From Pelecanus crispus (taxonomy: Eukaryota; Chordata; Aves; Pelecaniformes; Pelecanidae): 64,000 bases of DNA. This document shows, piece by piece, positions 33,595-46,100 of this stretch. The first letter of the stretch is position 1. Each line of letters opens with the position of its first letter. Where the stretch lies: contig NC_134659.1 in assembly GCF_030463565.1 (NCBI RefSeq), forward strand, positions 7,324,511 to 7,388,510, written 5' to 3'. The notes beneath the pieces were generated by a model, which saw nothing but the letters and a program-made list of their open reading frames with translations, made no database searches and was not told the DNA's origin. Both the position numbers and the translations under genes were made by a program.

Positions 33595-34505
33595 GGGCTG
33601 AGGGCGGGCAGCTCATCCCAGCAGTGAGCACCACAAGCAGGTACCACAGAGCCCTGTGCGTCACCCTGAGCTGAGGCCGGGCAGCTCATCCCAGCAGTGA
33701 GCACCGCGAGCAGGTACCGCAGAGCCCTGTGCCTCACCCTGAGCTGAGGCCGGGCAGCTCATCACAGCAGTGAGCACCACAAGCGGGTACCGCAGAGCCC
33801 TGCGCGTCACCCTGAGCTGAGGCCGGGCAGCTCATCACAGCAGTGAGCACCGCAGAGCCCTGCACGTCACCCTGAGCTGAGGCCGGGCAGCTCATCACAG
33901 CAGTGAGCACCACAAGCGGGTACCGCAGAGCCCTGCGCGTCACCCTGAGCTGAGGCCGGGCAGCTCATCACAGCAGTGAGCACCGCAGAGCCCTGCACGT
34001 CACCCTGAGCTGAGGCCGGGCAGCTCATCACAGCAGTGAGCACCACAAGCGGGTACCGCAGAGCCCTGCGCGTCACCCTGAGCTGAGGCCGGGCAGCTCA
34101 TCACAGCAGTGAGCACCACAAGCGGGTACCGCAGAGCCCTGCACGTCACCCTGAGCTGAGGCCGGGCAGCTCATCACAGCAGTGAGCGCCACAAGCGGGT
34201 ACCGCAGAGCCCTGCGCGTCACCCTGAGCTGAGGCCGGGCAGCTCATCACAGCAGTGAGCGCCGCAAGCGGGTACCGCAGAGCCCTGCACGTCACCCTGA
34301 GCTGAGGCCGGGCAGCTCATCACAGCAGTGAGCACCACAAGCGGGTACCGCAGAGCCCTGCACGTCACCCTGAGCTGAGGCTGGGCAGCTCATCACAGCA
34401 GTGAGCACCGCAGAGCCCTGCGCGTCACCCTGAGCTGAGGCCGGGCAGCTCATCCCAGCAGTGAGCGCCGCAAGCGGGTACCGCAGAGCCCTGCCCGTCA
34501 CCCTG
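33595..34505. repeat. 13-copy minisatellite with 73-bp and 60-bp units
   Basis: The anchor GAGCTGAGGC recurs at 33668, 33741, 33814, 33874, 33947, 34007, 34080, 34153, 34226, 34299, 34372 and 34432. Spacings are 73 bp, or 60 bp where a 13-bp segment (around ACAAGCGGGTACC) is missing. A 73+60 pair is duplicated perfectly over at least 200 bp (33741-33873 and 33874-34006). Neither length is useful for coding on its own, and the short open frames are artefacts. Confidence 0.95.
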
Positions 34506-35611
34506 AGCCAGGCTCGATGGGTGCTGCGGCCATAACCCTGCGTCCCCCTCTGTGCCACCTCGCTGAGGATGAGGAGCTGGGGGCATCTCCGTCCCCGCTC
34601 GCGCAGGCTGGGGCTGTGCTGGGGTCAGGGCTGCCCTACGTGTCCCGCTTACGGGCAGGTTCAAGGTGACCTGCCGGGGTGTTTACCCTCAGAGCCAGGT
34701 CCCGGAGGGACTCTGGGCAAAGATAACCCCGGCAAAGGTAACCCCATGTGCCACCTCCTGCCTCCACCGCGGGCAGTGCTGCTCCTCCAGCCCCTGCTGC
34801 AGCCGCTCGCCCCAGTCCTACCCCGGCATCTCCAGACGATGCAGAGGTGCTCGGAAAACCTGCCCTGCTCCTACGCGGCTGCCACCGCAGGGGCGCGAGT
34901 TCGGTTCGCAGCTGCAGCGGTGCCTCGACGGCACCCCCAGTGCTGGTGGATCTCATCTGGTCCCATCCATCCTGTTTTCTTCCCCCTTTCCTCATGCTCC
35001 CCAAGGGCCGGATCAACCCTGGAGAAGCCAAACGAGCTACAAAAGACAGGAGGGAAGGGAAGCAGCAGCACTGCTCCCCACCAGGCCTGTTACTAAGCTA
35101 ATATCCGGCGGCTGAAGTCATCTGGGGCTGCTGGAAATCTCTGGTTCTCCAGGGAGCAACTCTGGACTCCCAGTACCCCCAGTGCTGGGCTCCAGACTCC
35201 GAGTACTGCCAGTGCTCAGGCTAAGCCACCAGCAATGTTACCAGGGCATCGCACAGAGGAGCAGCCGCTGCGTCTTACCAGTCCACGTGTGTACTGGTCG
35301 AACTGGTCCAGGATGGAAGTTCACCTCCACGATGCTCCTGAAGCACCTGCGGGCAGCCGTGCCCTGAGCAAGCCCCTTGCCAGGACTGATGCTGGACGGA
35401 GGAAAGGACTCAGAGGGTGGGGGGAGACAGAAGGAGACAGGGGTGACAGGAAAGGACAGAGACATCGATGCCCACGGGTGCTGGCAGCCCCAGTGCCCAT
35501 CGCTTTAGCTGTCTGCAACCCCAAACCTCAGAGAGACCCCAAAGCCCACCCCAAGAAAGGAAACAGAGGCAGAGAGGAGACTTGGTGAGAGGAGATTTGG
35601 TAAGAAGAGAC

Positions 35612-35617
35612 TTTTAA
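35612..35617 (-). terminator. SLC6A17: candidate SLC6A17 poly(A) signal ATTAAA
   Basis: Minus-strand context is GAGTCCGATTAAAAGTCTC. It is the best hexamer I see at a distance that fits a 3' UTR of about 4 kb. Confidence is limited because other AT-rich hexamers lie at 37.1-37.3 kb. Confidence 0.4.
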
Positions 35618-36734
35618 TCGGACTCCAGTACAGCTGTTACAGGGTTTCTCTCGACTGCCGAGGAGTCCGGCCGGCACGGCACGCGTGGTAGATACACCGG
35701 CTACGAGGATACATGGGACGAGTTACTACGAGATCTGTGCTTTTACCTGTACAGGAGGGGTTTGCCAGCATTGTGCTTGGCCGCTGGGGAAGCGGCCGCA
35801 TCCTGCGTGCTGCCATGGCTCTGCCCGGGCTGCGTCGTGTCCCCCCTGGCCACCAAGGCCACCCGGCTCTGCTCGCCGCTCCTGCCAGTGAGACCCAGGC
35901 TTGGGGAAGGATGGGGGACAGGAGGAAGGCAGTGGGAGTTGCTCCAGGGAGGTGCTGGGGTTTAACGTGACCTGCCGGGGTCTGGGTGGGGGCCAGGAGG
36001 TGAAGCAGGGGCTGGTTTGGAGGGATTGAGGGGAAGGGGCCAAGGGACACCCGGGGCTGGTGCAAATCAGCAGAGTAGAGCCGGCTCCAGCCGTCCCCTC
36101 TGCTTTGCACCAGGGTCAAGGGCAGATCCAGCCCCCACCCCCAGCACCGGCAGCGCAGCCCGATGCTCCGGGACAGAGCATCCCAGCTCCAGCCCTACGG
36201 ATCCAACCCCTCGGACCCGCAGCACTGCCGTCCCGGCGTGGGCACCCTCCTGCAAAGCTCCTTTCTGCCCTCAGCACCAGCCATCCCCTCTCCAGAGCCA
36301 CTTAACCCCTCCCCAGCTCTGCCCCCAGAGAGGGGACAGGGTTTTGACCCCTCCTGATCTACCCAGCACCTCCTTGTCCCCCAACCAGGGACACCGTCCC
36401 GCTCCGAGCAACAGGATCCGGGCTGGGAACCAAGCGGGGAGCTGGCGTGGGGGACAGGAATATCGGCAGCAGTTCCCCCTCCTTCTCCCACCGCCTGGAG
36501 GAAAACCGAAAAGTGCCTGTGCTCACAACTAGCAGCTATTCCCTGTGCCTCTGTGGAGAAAAAGAGGGAAAAAAAGTGATTTTCAGGGCTTCCAGCTGCT
36601 GGGGGTCGGCCCGATCCACAGCCCGGGACCCCAAGAAGGTGCATGGAGGGAGAGCCTGCCCCAGCGAGTGGGAGGAACCCCCAACGCAGGCTCCAAAAGT
36701 GACCGAGTACAGCGAGAAGTGAATCCTAAACAAA

Positions 36735-36855
36735 ACGCACCCGCACACACGTACACGCGCACACCCCCACGCACGGCATCTACGGACGAACACGCGCACG
36801 CTCACACGGCGACGACACGGATCACTTAAAATTTAACACGCACACACACACACCC
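36735..36855. repeat. CA/TG dinucleotide-rich tract within SLC6A17 3' UTR
   Basis: Imperfect alternating CA/CG on the plus strand (UG-rich in the sense RNA), ending in a clean (CA)n near 36838-36852. It is a simple repeat that could bind UG-recognising RNA proteins; that role is inference. Confidence 0.6.
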
Positions 36856-39758
36856 TCCCCCCAACACCCTGTGTCTAACACCGAGCAAATGCCACAAAGA
36901 AATACAGTATTTCCACAGATAAAAATAAAGGTGTCGTCCCTCCTCCTCCTCCTCCTCTCTGTCAGATCCCCGGGGGCAGCTGAACCCCCTGGGGCTGGGC
37001 GGGGGACGGCCACCCACCACGCACGAGAAATAAAAAGGTAAAAATATGTCCCGATATACAATGAGAATTGATCTGTACAGCACTGGGAAAGAAAATATGT
37101 CACGGGCCACTTTGGAGTACGCTTTGTCATTTAACAGCATTTACAGTGACATTTACAGAATAAATATACAATAGAAATAGAGAATCTCTAGGTTATTATT
37201 CCATCTCCTCTCTCTGTATATATTTTATATATATATAATATAGCTTTTTTGTTACCTTCTTATTGACTTTGCCTCTTATTGACGCTGCAAGAAGAGGGGA
37301 GGAAAGCCAACGCCTCCCTGGCTGGTTTGGGAATGGTGATGGGAGAGACGGAGGGCCGGATCCTTCCCCCCAGGGTTCGAGGAGCATCACACCATGGGAG
37401 CGGATGGGACTAAGCGCTTTGGCTACAGGAGGTGTCCTGCTCCGTTAACTCCATGGGAGCTATGGTGGGAATCCGGCCCCCAGGCTCAGGGACATCGGGA
37501 CGGTGGCGTTGGGCAACGAGTTGGCTCATCTTGTGTTTTGCTGGTTGGGTGGAGGAGGCTTGGGGACAGAGGGAGAAGAAACAGATGGGAGGGAACACCT
37601 TGCCTGATGATGGGGAAACGCCACGGGTTTTGTGCTTCTCCCATTTGGAGACGATGCGGTGGGGATATTTCTATGTCCCTCTGCACGGGCGGGAGAAGGA
37701 GAAAGACAGCAGTGGGGATGGTGAAGGGCGGGGGCCGCTGGAGGAGAGACAAGAGCGTGGCTGATCCTGAGTGCACGGGGCCGGTGCTTCTCAGAGCCAA
37801 AGATGAGTGCTTTGTTTCAGTCCATGCCTCCATTTCCTCCCTGGAAAAGTGGCTAACGAAGGGCCTGGGCTAATTGTCCAGGAAGAGTCTCCAGGTCACC
37901 AGCCAAGCCCATGGAGAAGGACTATAAAGGCTCACAACCCACAAGAGAAACGTCATTGTGGGGGACCTCCTGGCCCCAGGGATGCTAAGAGGAGTCAAGG
38001 ATGGACCAGGTACTTTCTGCCTTCGCCTCCCAGCTGAAAGGAGAATCGAGGTGGAAGAAAACCCGTTGATAGGAAAGCAAAGGAGAGAAGGGCTCGTGGG
38101 CAAGCGCCCACAAACTTGGCCTTCAGACTGGCTTGAAATACCATCATGCGTGATCTAAGCCCAGCAGGACCAAGAATGAGGAGCTCCCTTGGCTTTTGGA
38201 GGCCGTAGCAATGTGGTGAGAGGGAAAGAGGCTGCAAGCAGGCTGCCGCACCCTTGTCCCCATGGGGAAAGGAGGAAGATGCCACGTAATACTGGTACCC
38301 TTGACAGAAATGCTCGGCTACATGTAGGATTCAGGGAAACAACCCTCAGTCCCAGTGGGAAAGACTCTGAGCTGGAAGATCCCAACCTCTCCTAGATAGC
38401 TGGGGAGAAATCAGGTCGCATTAATGTGGTCCCCAGAAAACATGGACGGGCACGATAGAGGCCCCCGGGCTCTAACAGGGGCTCACCAGCCTGGATCAAG
38501 GGCTAGCGGGGACACTGGGACCTGGCACTGCTGCGGCTCAGCAGACCCCTGCTGTCCCCAGGAGCTGGTTACCCCCATCCGAAGGCTGGTGAGCCCCTGT
38601 GGAGATGCAACGGGAGGCAACGCAGACCCCCTTGGCTCGAAGTTATGAGAAATGAGGACATACGTCCAGAGATAATCACTGCCCAGTTCACCTCAGCTGG
38701 TGGGTGCAAGGGAGGTAAGTCAGGGGGTGGTTTCCTGAGAGCTAAACCAGGACTGTGGTAGGACTGGATGCCCCACAGCTTCTCTGCTTGTCCCTCTGGG
38801 ACATCTAAAGAGAGTGGCAAGAGGAGACGATCACCATGCCAGGGATTTTGGTTCAGCAGAGCATTCCACGTGTCAGGAGTAATTCCAGGAGAGCGCTCCT
38901 GACCCCCATCATGGTAACCCTATCCAGACCCCACACACGCTCACACATCCAAACCACCCTCACTTCAGAGGTCCTTCTGCCACTCAGCATGATAACTGCC
39001 TAACCACGGAGCATGCTGACCGCTTCGCCTCACGGACGTGACATCTCCGTGTCTCAGAACAACCTACAGGCGCTGTCCCCATGCTGGTGGTAACAAAACA
39101 GATACCAAGGATCCACCATCCACTGTCTCACACATTGCAACATCTCAGCCAGCCCTGTGCTGCTCCCTGCCAACCCTGGTCAAAATTTGGGGGTTATTTG
39201 GGTGTGTCCACAGCTATAAAAACCTACAGGAGATACAACAACAAGAAGGATGGTGACAACAACAGCACCTTTTTGTGCTATGAACATCAATGGTTAATTG
39301 TGCTCGTTGGAATAAGGCCATGACACCTCCCGGCTAAAGGACAACAGACGGGGAGGGAAGAGTGCTGGGTTACAGGAGGAAGCGTGGTTGGCTTTCCACC
39401 TGATGCCAGGTCCTTTTTCCAACCATCAGCTGCTTAGAAAAGAGAAATTCTTTGCTTCAGATTTGAGCTGCAAGAGAACAACTCTTGGAAAGATATTGCA
39501 GCGTCTCTTGTTCCTCCTTCCTTCCCCAAAGGCAAGCCTGGGGGATCCTGCCTTTCAGCCAAGGGTTGTCGGAGGAGTCCTGCCCCTCCCGCAATCCCTT
39601 CTTCCCGATGTCGTCTTAGAAATGGCTGCTTTTGGTTACAATTTTAAGAGGGGTTTCTTCTTCATCTTCCTTATTAATTAATTTTCCTGTTGCCTGGACA
39701 GCCAGGATCCACTCCCCAGTGACCTCCTCTCCCGGTGGGGGTGGTCGGCAGGCAACCA

Positions 39759-40127
39759 TCACAGTTCGGATTCAGGGGTGCTGGCCAGTAGGTACCCACT
39801 CCCGTATCGTCCATTGGGGACACTGCTCATTTCCATTGGGGAGTTGCTCCCGGGACCCAAGTAGGAACGGTGCGTGGGCATGGGGGATGGGGTCTCGCTG
39901 GGCACTTTGCTCAGGATGAAGCGGGTCTCATCATTGTCTTCCAAATTGGAGATGTCTTTCATCATCCGACCCTTCTTGTAGGTGACAGAGAGGGTGTTGG
40001 AGCCATCCGACACGAGGTGGAACTGCCGGAGGATGAAGACCAGAGGCAGAGGGAGGGTTGCCAGGATGATCAGAGAGATGAGGATAGCCATGGCCCAGGT
40101 TGGGTAGAAAAGGAACTTCTCTGCAGC
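39759..40127 (-). CDS. SLC6A17: SLC6A17 coding exon 11 and stop
   Basis: The exon is 369 nt including TGA at 39759-39761. It encodes the last membrane helix ([20 protein letters not shown]) and the cytoplasmic tail with [20 protein letters not shown]. The tail ends ESEL, as in human. The residue equivalent to human P633 is Pro here. Acceptor is TCTCTCTTAG. Confidence 0.96.
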   Translation of the reverse strand, partial: AAEKFLFYPTWAMAILISLIILATLPLPLVFILRQFHLVSDGSNTLSVTYKKGRMMKDISNLEDNDETRFILSKVPSETPSPMPTHRSYLGPGSNSPMEMSSVPNGRYGSGYLLASTPESEL

Positions 40128-43100
40128 CTAAGAGAGACAGATATTAGTGTCAAGGGGCTGTTACAGCAAAGGTGATGCACACCAGGTACAACTCCTAAGT
40201 GCTAGACAATTCCTGCCGCCTCCTGCCAGACTTCATCCTCAGGGGCACCACACGAAGCTATCAGAAGGTGGGTTCAAGTCAAGGAAAAGGACATGGTCCT
40301 GCACACAGCATGTAGCTGTGGAAGCAAACCAAAATCCAAGCTCAAACTTCAGCCCATGGTCAGAGCTGGCTGGAGACTTCTGAGCAGTGTGGACAAACCT
40401 GATTGCTTGCAGAGGATGAGCGGCCACAGGCAGGATGTCTCCCAGCAGGAGAGGGGAGGAGAAACAAGCAGAGCTGTGAAGAGCAGGGTGGTCTGCAGCT
40501 CTCAGCTGCCCCCTGCTCAGCCTGGCCCTGGGGTGGGGGTGGCTGCAGGGAAGGGAGCTGTGCTCACCTCCTCTCTGATCCATGCACTGTAGCCCGGGGG
40601 GCTGACTCCCAGCTGGATGATGCTGGCAGTCATGAGCACGGCCATGCAGATGGGAGAGACGTACTTCCAGGTGTAGTAGTAGAACTGATAGGGCCGGAAA
40701 CCCAGCATTTCCGTCAGCTCCTGCATGAACCTGCCAAGAAGAAGAGATGAAACCATGCCATTCCCCACCTTTAAGTGAGGAAACTCCCTCCCAGGAGACC
40801 CTGTTGTAAATTAGGCTCAAGGTAGAGCCTGAAGAAGAACCCAGCTGATCCAGGCAAGCATCTCAGTGTTCCTCAAGCCTGTAGGACTGGTTGGGAACCT
40901 CCTAAGGAAAAGGCATTTGAGCATTAGCCAGAGCCCCCTTTGCTCTGGCCAACTTAAGAAAAACAAGAAGAGGCACTGGGGGGAACAAGGTCCCCTTCCA
41001 GAAGGACCTGGAAACCTCAGACGAAAGGGTAATCACAAGTGACAGAGCACCACAACCAACAGTAGATACCCACTAGAAGGACCTGCTCCTGGGGCCGGGT
41101 CACACCTAGGGCAGGGCAAGAGGATCAAGGTGAACTGAGGTCCTGCCTCTATAAGGTAGCTGCCCCTGGGACATTTGCTCCATCAGAGCTGGCCTCTTAG
41201 GGAAAAAGTCATATGGAAAAGAGCTGGAAGGAGGGGTTTTTTTTAGCCAGGAGTTACAGCATGTTATTCTCTTCATTGTACAAACGTCTTACTTCTTGGT
41301 GCCGTAAATCCAGGCCACAGCAATGTTCTCCAGGATAACCACGACTGTGAGCGGCAGCGTAGCTGAATAATCGTCAAACATGGTGACGAAGTAATTCCCA
41401 GAGCGCTGCACAAAGATCAGTCCCACCACGAAAGCGAAGATGCAGGAACCAACTATGGGGAGCAAATGGGCATGGTCAGCAGAGCACCCCAAGGGGAACC
41501 AAGGCCTCCACCACAAGGTCCATTCCCTGCATTAGCAGGGCCCAGGACATGTCCACCACATCCACGCTCTTCTGGAGTGACTCCCCAGGGCAACGGGGAC
41601 CCTCCACCCCTTCCCCAGGAGGTTGCAGGAGAAAAGACCTCACCTGTGAACACTTCCTTCCGCACCTTGAAGGTGTCGATGATGGGTGTAGTGATGCCTG
41701 ACATCGTCCCGATCATGCTCCCCAACCCCAGGTTTATCAGCATCAGGAAGAACATGACGGACCAAAACGGTGAGGCTGGGAAGTGGGTCATGGCTTCTGT
41801 GAAGGCAATGAAGGCCAGGCCAGTTCCTTGCACTGACTATTCAGGGGGAGAAAGGACCAAAAGATGAGAAGAAACATGTCAGGGACACAGCCTGCAAGCC
41901 CCTGCGTGCCTCAGGTCTCTCTCACTGAACCACTCTTCAAGGAAAGAAAAATCCAGTCTGGCACCCCAGCCTGGAAGTGGTGATGACCCTGCTAGGTTTG
42001 CTATGGGTAGAGTTTTCCCCCATCCCAGGAAGGACCACTGTATGCTGGGGAAGACCACAGGGACAGGGAATCCCCATCCTTGGAGGGTCTCTTAAAATAG
42101 ATTTTCCAGATCCATGTGCCAGAAGTGACACAAGTAGAGCAGCTCCTACCAGGGAGAGGCAATGGGGTAGGTGTCCTCCTGGTCCTACTAGGAGTGCACC
42201 AGGTACCTTGTCGAGCTCGTCCTCCAACAGGCAGGCATCCAAGCCCAGTTCTTTGAAGTGTCCCTCTTTCACTGTCATGATCACCCTGTACATCTCATTG
42301 TAGTCTTTGGCAGTGAGGTGGGAGAAGTTCACGTGGGGTGGGATGAGGTCGTGGCTCAGCACATTGGTGTTCAGGTAGCCCAAGATCTTCTCAGCGTTCC
42401 TAAGGGACAACAGAGCCTGGTCACCCAGAGCTGTCCCCTTCCTCCCAGGGTGGAGGACGGGGCCGGAGCGTGCAAGCCCTTTGCCCCAGGCAGGATGAAC
42501 CTCCCTGGGTTGCGTTACCCAGGTCTCAGTCAGAGGACCTCTGCAATTTCCCGAGGTGTAAGTAAACATCGCATTAGGCCACATGACAGAGGATGCAGAT
42601 GGGGGCCCACCAGGGAATGGGCTCTCTGTTCTTCATCCTCAGCTTTATCTCCTACTCTGGGACTCCACACTGCATGGCCTGGATTTTTATGGATGCAGCT
42701 CACTGTCTAAAGATAACACTAGGTGCACAAGTTCACCTTCCTCCAGCTACTTCTAGGGTACAGCAGAGCAGCTCCCTTAACCTTGCAGACAAGTGGACCC
42801 TACAATGAGTGGAAACTGGGGGAAACCCAGGTGATGTGACCAGACATGTTGGATTTACCCTCAATTTGCAGGCTAAGAGCCCATCTTAGGGCTGGATTTT
42901 AGGTTGGAGGAGCTGAATACCCAACTCCTTCAGCTACAGCAGGACATCTCTGGAGGTCTTGACCACCAGAAACTTGGGTCCACCATACACAGTATCACCC
43001 AACTCCAGAGCACTTACTCTACTGCCTTCAGACCCACCACAACCAGCAGTAGCAAAGACCTTCCCACCCCAAAAAGAGAAAAAGCAAATCTTACTCCACC

Positions 43101-46100
43101 ACACATTTCTCATTCATGATGTTGGCCTTGAAGCCCAGCACAGCAAACACAACCAGGGTGGCCAGGACAGATGTGAAGAAGTTGATGAAGGAGACGAGCG
43201 TGGCATCAAAGTGGCAGTTGTTGTCCTGCTTGTTGTAGCTGGAGAAGGCAATGACTCCTCCAAAGCCCAAGCCCAGGGCAAAGAAAACCTGCGTAGCTGC
43301 CTCCCGCCACACCTGGGGGTCTAGCATCTTGTCCAGCTTGGAGGGGAGACAGAAGAAGTTAGATCATTTGGTGGCCCCACAGCTCATCCCAGTGGAGCCA
43401 GAGCTAAATTAAAAGGCTGCTGTGCCTACAGCCTGGGCTGGTTTTGGAGCAGCCGTGGGCATGCTTTGATCTGCCACAATCAGGCCTTGCATTACCCAGC
43501 ACTCATAGGTCCTTTTTCTCTTTCCCACAGAGGGGAAAACTGAGGCATGGAGAAGAGCAGGTGAAGATTTGGCCTGACCATGTCTCTGGGTGCTCTATCT
43601 GCCCCAGAGCCCAAGCTGGGTGCCTGATCTCCCAGTGCAAAGCCCTACAGCTTCCCAGTGGACCACCCAGCTGCCCTGGGGAGCTGGCATCCATGTCCCC
43701 CCACCCAAGGGAGCCACGTGCCACCCAGCGATGGGTGTCCATCCCCCCTGGCCATTTCCTGCCTCCGGAGTGCCTGGAGCACTTGAAATCAAATGTCTCG
43801 GCTGGCAGGTTTGTTTAACCTCCCGTCCCCCAACCACATCCCACCTCTCCTGCAACCCAGAGCTGCAGGCTGGAGGGCCTCCGAGCATCATTCTTCAAGA
43901 AATCATAATTAATTAGTATCTTCTAACAGCCTTGCCGGCTGAGCTGATTCATCTACATCTCTGCTTAATTAATTAAGTAGCTGGTTAATTAATGGATGCA
44001 TACCACCAGCAGAGGTTTTGCTGCCAGCCAGCATCTTCCCATTAAGTCTTTAAATTTATCACCTCAGGCACCCCCCCACCCCCACCCTGGCATCTGGGCA
44101 CCTAAAGGTGATGGGAGTGATGCCAAGGCTCAAAGCAGCTCCAGGGTGGTGAGTCTGCGAGGCTCTTGGCTGTCCTGGCCATACCCCATATTTAGGGTGC
44201 TGCTGGCACATCCTGATGATATATCAGGATCTCCAAGGTAGTTTGGGGTTGGTACTCTGGTTTTTGGGGTGGAGAGCATAAGGGAAAATAGAGTGTGGCC
44301 AGCTGGGAGGAGAACCTGCTTGGAGACTCTTACCTTGGGTGTGAACATGTGCATGATCCCATCCACCGCCCCGCGCAGCAGAAGTCCCCGCACCAAGAAG
44401 CAAACCAGCACCACGTAGGGGAAGAGCGAGCTGAAGTACATCACCTAGGGCAAGAAGGACGCAACCCGGGCACAAGCTCATTTACTGCCCGCTGAGCTCA
44501 GCCACCTCCCCATCCAACCCATGGACAGCTCAACAGGGGTGAGAAGGGAAGGTTACCCTCCCCAAAATGAGGTCTGCTTCTCAGGCAGAGCAGGATGCTA
44601 CAAGTGCTGAAGCTCAGGTGGATTTGCAAAGTGCTTGGACACACTTAAGAGAGAAAACCCGTTGGGGCTGCTGAGTGCGAAGATGCTGGTGTTGGCTCAG
44701 AAAATCCCTGAAACACCAACTGCTGGTGCCTGGGGGAGCCCAAGGGAAGGACAGCTCTGCACCCCCACCCCTTCCCCCAGCATCTGCCAAGGGCTGCCGG
44801 CAGCCCCAGCTGGTTCCTGAGGCGTTTCCAGTACCCCGATCAGCAGATGTGGATGGGGCTTCATCCTGGGCAAGAGGAGACCTGCTGCTGCCATGGCCCT
44901 GCTCCTGCAGCTCACTCTCCCCCCCCTGCTCTTGGGGCCACGGGGCAGGGGTCTCATTGCCCTCTGCTACCTGCTAACGCACCAGAAGTTTTGTAGAGCA
45001 CATCTGGAGACAGGGATGTTCAGGTGTCCCAGGAGACCATACCCTTCTGCATCTGATCCCACTGCTTACACAGCCTTGCTTGAAATGTCAACGGCCTCTG
45101 CAAGCTAATGGCATCCCTCTCCCAAAGCTTTCTGTTCCTCCCTGCCCTACTTCTCGTGTACAGAGTCCCAATGCCCCCTCTGCAGAAGCAGGCTCAGCTC
45201 TCACCCCTACTTCCTACGAGCGTCCATCGAGATGGCGTGCATCAGGGGATGAGAGAGTTGAGGGCCCCCGAATGCAGGGGCTGGGGCAGGCGATTTGGCT
45301 AGCCTGATGTGGCTGAGCCCTGGGCCATTGCTGCAGGTGTCAGCTGGACCAAACCTCTTCCCTACACCCACTTTTGATCTTATTCTGGACCCCCCCAGGA
45401 GATGGCCCCAACTCTGGAGTGGGTGTGAGCATTCCCCAGGGGACACAGCATCCTCCAGCCACCCCAGATCAGGCAGGAGAGCATGGTCCAGGCTGGAGGT
45501 TTCTGCCTCAAGGACAGACCCCAGCCAGGTTCAGGTGGCCACCGATACCCACCTTCCCCGAGGACTGGATGCCTTTGATCATGGCCAAGCCAACAAGGCT
45601 CCAGGCCACCAACAGACACAGGGTCATCTTCCAGTTGAGCCCTCCGCTCTCCGAGATGGAGTTGGAGATGTCCAGGGTCTCCCGGTACCAGAAGTAGGTG
45701 GTGGCCGAGCTCCTCTCGCATTCGGTCTCCACAACTGCAATTGAGCAGAAGCAGGAGAGTGTGAGGGGGCTGGAGGAGTCACCCACCATGTCTTAGGGGA
45801 TGAACGTCAATTAATGTCACAGACCTGCCGGAGCCGGCCAGGGAAGGCAGGCACCCCTGGAGACTAAGGGACAGGAATTAATGGGACTTATTTTTAGCAG
45901 GAAAAAGAAGAGACAGGACATAAAGCCATTGTCAGGTGAAAGTCATAGAATCATAGAATGCTTTGGGTTGGAAGGGACTTTGAGAGATCATCGAGCCCAA
46001 CCCCCCTGCAGTAAGCAGGGATTGAACCTGTGAACTTGGCGTTATTAGCACCATGCTCTAACCAACTGAGCTAACCCGATATAAGATGTTAAATACAGGG

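Larger units (their letters stand above)
30260..35594. other. intergenic region between KCNC4 and SLC6A17
   Basis: About 5.3 kb between the KCNC4 promoter and the probable SLC6A17 3' end. It holds a purine microsatellite (31573-31620), a MIR-like remnant (32817-32857), a poly(T) tract (33069-33093) and the 73/60-bp minisatellite. No gene is recognised. Confidence 0.7.
35595..39758 (-). other. SLC6A17: SLC6A17 probable 3' UTR
   Basis: No coding signal is seen in the roughly 4.1 kb after the SLC6A17 stop. Its length suits the long 3' UTR expected for this transcript. An AT-rich block at about 37.05-37.25 kb and a CA/TG-rich block at 36.73-36.85 kb look like UTR sequence. On the minus strand an ATTAAA hexamer near 35612-35617 follows a non-repetitive stretch and is the likely end. 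The extent is inferred, not measured. Confidence 0.5.

Noticed and set aside
33734-34558. Two identical 69-codon frames and an 88-codon frame
   Set aside because: They are the same minisatellite unit read twice; the unit length is not a multiple of three overall.
46010-46080. Functional tRNA-Ile gene
   Set aside because: The anticodon arm and A/B boxes look right, but the acceptor and T stems do not pair and the sequence continues straight into a CR1 tail, so it is a SINE head.
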